In this document: piece by piece, positions 6,377 to 6,920 of the stretch | How the letters are laid out: each line of letters opens with the position of its first letter | How positions within the stretch are numbered: the first letter of the stretch is position 1 | Assembly (NCBI GenBank): GCA_022615275.1 | Contig: JAKEHA010000343.1 | Span: 1 to 6,920, forward strand | Direction of reading: 5' to 3' | Length of the DNA: 6,920 bases | Source of the DNA: Candidatus Latescibacterota bacterium | Lineage (GTDB): Bacteria > Krumholzibacteriota > Krumholzibacteriia > WVZY01 > JAKEHA01 | Position numbers and translations under genes: made by a program | The notes under the pieces: generated by a model | Database searches by the model: none | What the model was told of the DNA's origin: nothing | What the model saw: only the letters and a program-made list of their open reading frames with translations

Positions 6377-6404
6377 TTGACACCGCAGCTCCGTATGGTA
6401 TTTT
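6377..6404 (+). promoter_or_regulatory. Promoter P1 of the tRNA operon
   Basis: A perfect TTGACA (6377-6382) is followed after 16 bp by TATTTT (6399-6404), which is preceded by TGG, an extended -10 element. This should be a strong sigma70-type promoter. It would start transcription near 6411 and give a leader of about 74 nt before tRNA-Thr, to be removed by RNase P. Confidence 0.55.
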
Positions 6405-6409
6405 ATGCC

Positions 6410-6439
6410 TTGACATTCCCGGCGGCCGTCGCGTACCGT
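6410..6439 (+). promoter_or_regulatory. Promoter P2 of the tRNA operon
   Basis: A second perfect TTGACA (6410-6415) has TACCGT (6434-6439) 18 bp downstream, which fits the TAnnnT type of -10 seen in high-GC bacteria. The bases just after it (AGCCCCTC) are GC-rich, like the discriminator of stringently controlled stable-RNA promoters. Tandem promoters 33 bp apart are common for stable RNA operons. The region between here and the tRNA has two T-runs (6460-6465, 6471-6475) whose role is unknown. Confidence 0.5.
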
Positions 6440-6484
6440 AGCCCCTCTATACCCGTCAATTTTTTGAGGGTTTTTATTGTTCGA

Positions 6485-6559
6485 GCTGGCGTAGCTCAAC
6501 GGTAGAGCACCGCATTTGTAATGCGGTGGTTGGGGGTTCAAGTCCCTTCGCCAGCTCCA
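6485..6559 (+). tRNA. tRNA-Thr (anticodon UGU)
   Basis: A full cloverleaf is visible: acceptor GCTGGCG with CGCCAGC, D stem GCTC/GAGC, anticodon stem CCGCA/TGCGG, and loop TTTGTAA with anticodon TGT at 6517-6519. The T arm is GGGGG-TTCAAGT-CCCTT with two G-U pairs. The discriminator is T and CCA is encoded (6557-6559). It reads ACA threonine codons. It is the first gene of the tRNA cluster and lies just behind the tandem promoters. Confidence 0.97.
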
Positions 6560-6741
6560 GGATGGCGTGCGTCGCGACCGCGGAATCGGGCGAAGTCTCC
6601 ACAACAACTTTAAAGCGCGCAATTAACACCAGCGACGAGGAGCAGCGGGACGCTTCGATCGTGTGAACCACGAGGACCTCTCGCGCCGGCTGGTGATTCA
6701 ATCGTCTACGCGGGGCAGTGTCCCCACTACTGAGCGTGTTC
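6560..6741 (+). other. Long structured spacer inside the tRNA cluster
   Basis: These 182 nt separate tRNA-Thr from tRNA-Tyr, and no gene is recognised in them. CACCAGC (6627-6633) and GCTGGTG (6689-6695) could close a 69-nt domain, with an inner hairpin TCGTG/CACGA (6659-6663 and 6669-6673). GGGG/CCCC (6712-6715, 6722-6725) could form another short hairpin just before tRNA-Tyr. It is not a tRNA: no D or T arm fits. It may be a plain processed spacer, carry a small RNA, or hide an internal promoter. Confidence 0.4.
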
Positions 6742-6827
6742 GGGGAGGTTCCCGAGCGGCCAAAGGGAACAGACTGTAAATCTGTCGGCGTATGCCTTCG
6801 GAGGTTCGAATCCTCCCCTCCCCACCA
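6742..6827 (+). tRNA. tRNA-Tyr (anticodon GUA)
   Basis: A class II tRNA with a long variable arm. Acceptor GGGGAGG pairs with CCTCCCC, the anticodon stem is ACAGA/TCTGT, and loop CTGTAAA has anticodon GTA at 6776-6778. The variable arm includes GGC/GCC around GTAT, and the T arm is GGAGG-TTCGAAT-CCTCC. The discriminator is A and CCA is encoded. It reads UAC and UAU. It is followed after 16 nt by tRNA-Gly. Confidence 0.97.
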
Positions 6828-6843
6828 TTTATTTGGTCGAGAG

Positions 6844-6920
6844 GCGGGAATAGCTCAGTTGGCTAGAGCATCAGCCTTCCAAGCTGAGGGTCGCGGGTTC
6901 GAATCCCGTTTCCCGCTCCA
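6844..6920 (+). tRNA. tRNA-Gly (anticodon UCC)
   Basis: Acceptor GCGGGAA pairs with TTCCCGC, D stem is GCTC/GAGC, anticodon stem TCAGC/GCTGA with loop CTTCCAA (anticodon TCC, 6878-6880), and T arm GCGGG-TTCGAAT-CCCGT. The discriminator is T and CCA is encoded as the last three bases of the window, so the gene is complete. It reads GGA and GGG. Third in the Thr-Tyr-Gly cluster that in many bacteria leads into tRNA-Thr(GGU) and tuf. Confidence 0.97.

Noticed and set aside
5969..6622. A 217-codon minus-strand open frame across the cysS end and tRNA-Thr
   Set aside because: It runs antisense through a complete tRNA gene and through the promoters, so it is very unlikely to be coding.
6627..6695. 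A possible tRNA-like RNA, from the 7-bp closing stem and 69-nt length
   Set aside because: No D arm or T arm can be drawn, and the inner hairpin loop has five bases. I kept it only as spacer structure.

Overview
The window looks like part of the chromosome of a high-GC, Gram-negative (two-membrane) bacterium. The evidence is a predicted outer-membrane beta-barrel protein, two predicted lipoproteins with lipobox cysteines, GC-rich codon use from about 1700 onward, frequent GTG starts, and tRNA genes that carry an encoded CCA end. A myxobacterial or other deltaproteobacterial-type host would fit, but that is a weak inference from gene style and not a proven placement.

Layout. Positions 1-192 hold no recognised gene. 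A good sigma70-type promoter (193-221) precedes two plus-strand genes for exported proteins of unknown function: a predicted beta-barrel (267-953) and a predicted lipoprotein (970-1809). These two have visibly lower GC than the rest and may be an acquired or fast-evolving insert; the break is near 1690. They are followed, with GTGA stop/start overlaps, by a META-domain (HslJ-like) lipoprotein (1806-2291) and D-alanine--D-alanine ligase ddl (2288-3334). A minus-strand APC-superfamily permease resembling the arginine/agmatine antiporter AdiC (4785-3469) converges on ddl. The short space between them holds a long imperfect hairpin (3366-3469). Divergent from the permease is cysS, cysteinyl-tRNA synthetase (4838-6271), which appears to have an almost leaderless mRNA.

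The right end is the start of a tRNA operon: tRNA-Thr(UGU), tRNA-Tyr(GUA) and tRNA-Gly(UCC). This order matches the E. coli thrU-tyrU-glyT-thrT-tufB locus, so tRNA-Thr(GGU) and tuf are expected just beyond the window. Upstream of tRNA-Thr lie tandem TTGACA promoters and one perfect DnaA-box sequence. A 182-nt spacer between tRNA-Thr and tRNA-Tyr is unusually long.

Together the core of the window is housekeeping: translation (cysS and tRNAs) and peptidoglycan precursor synthesis (ddl). I see no CRISPR array, transposase, toxin-antitoxin pair or phage gene, and no convincing new multi-gene system. The most interesting parts are the low-GC pair of exported proteins with its odd junction, the ddl/permease hairpin, and the structured spacer in the tRNA operon.
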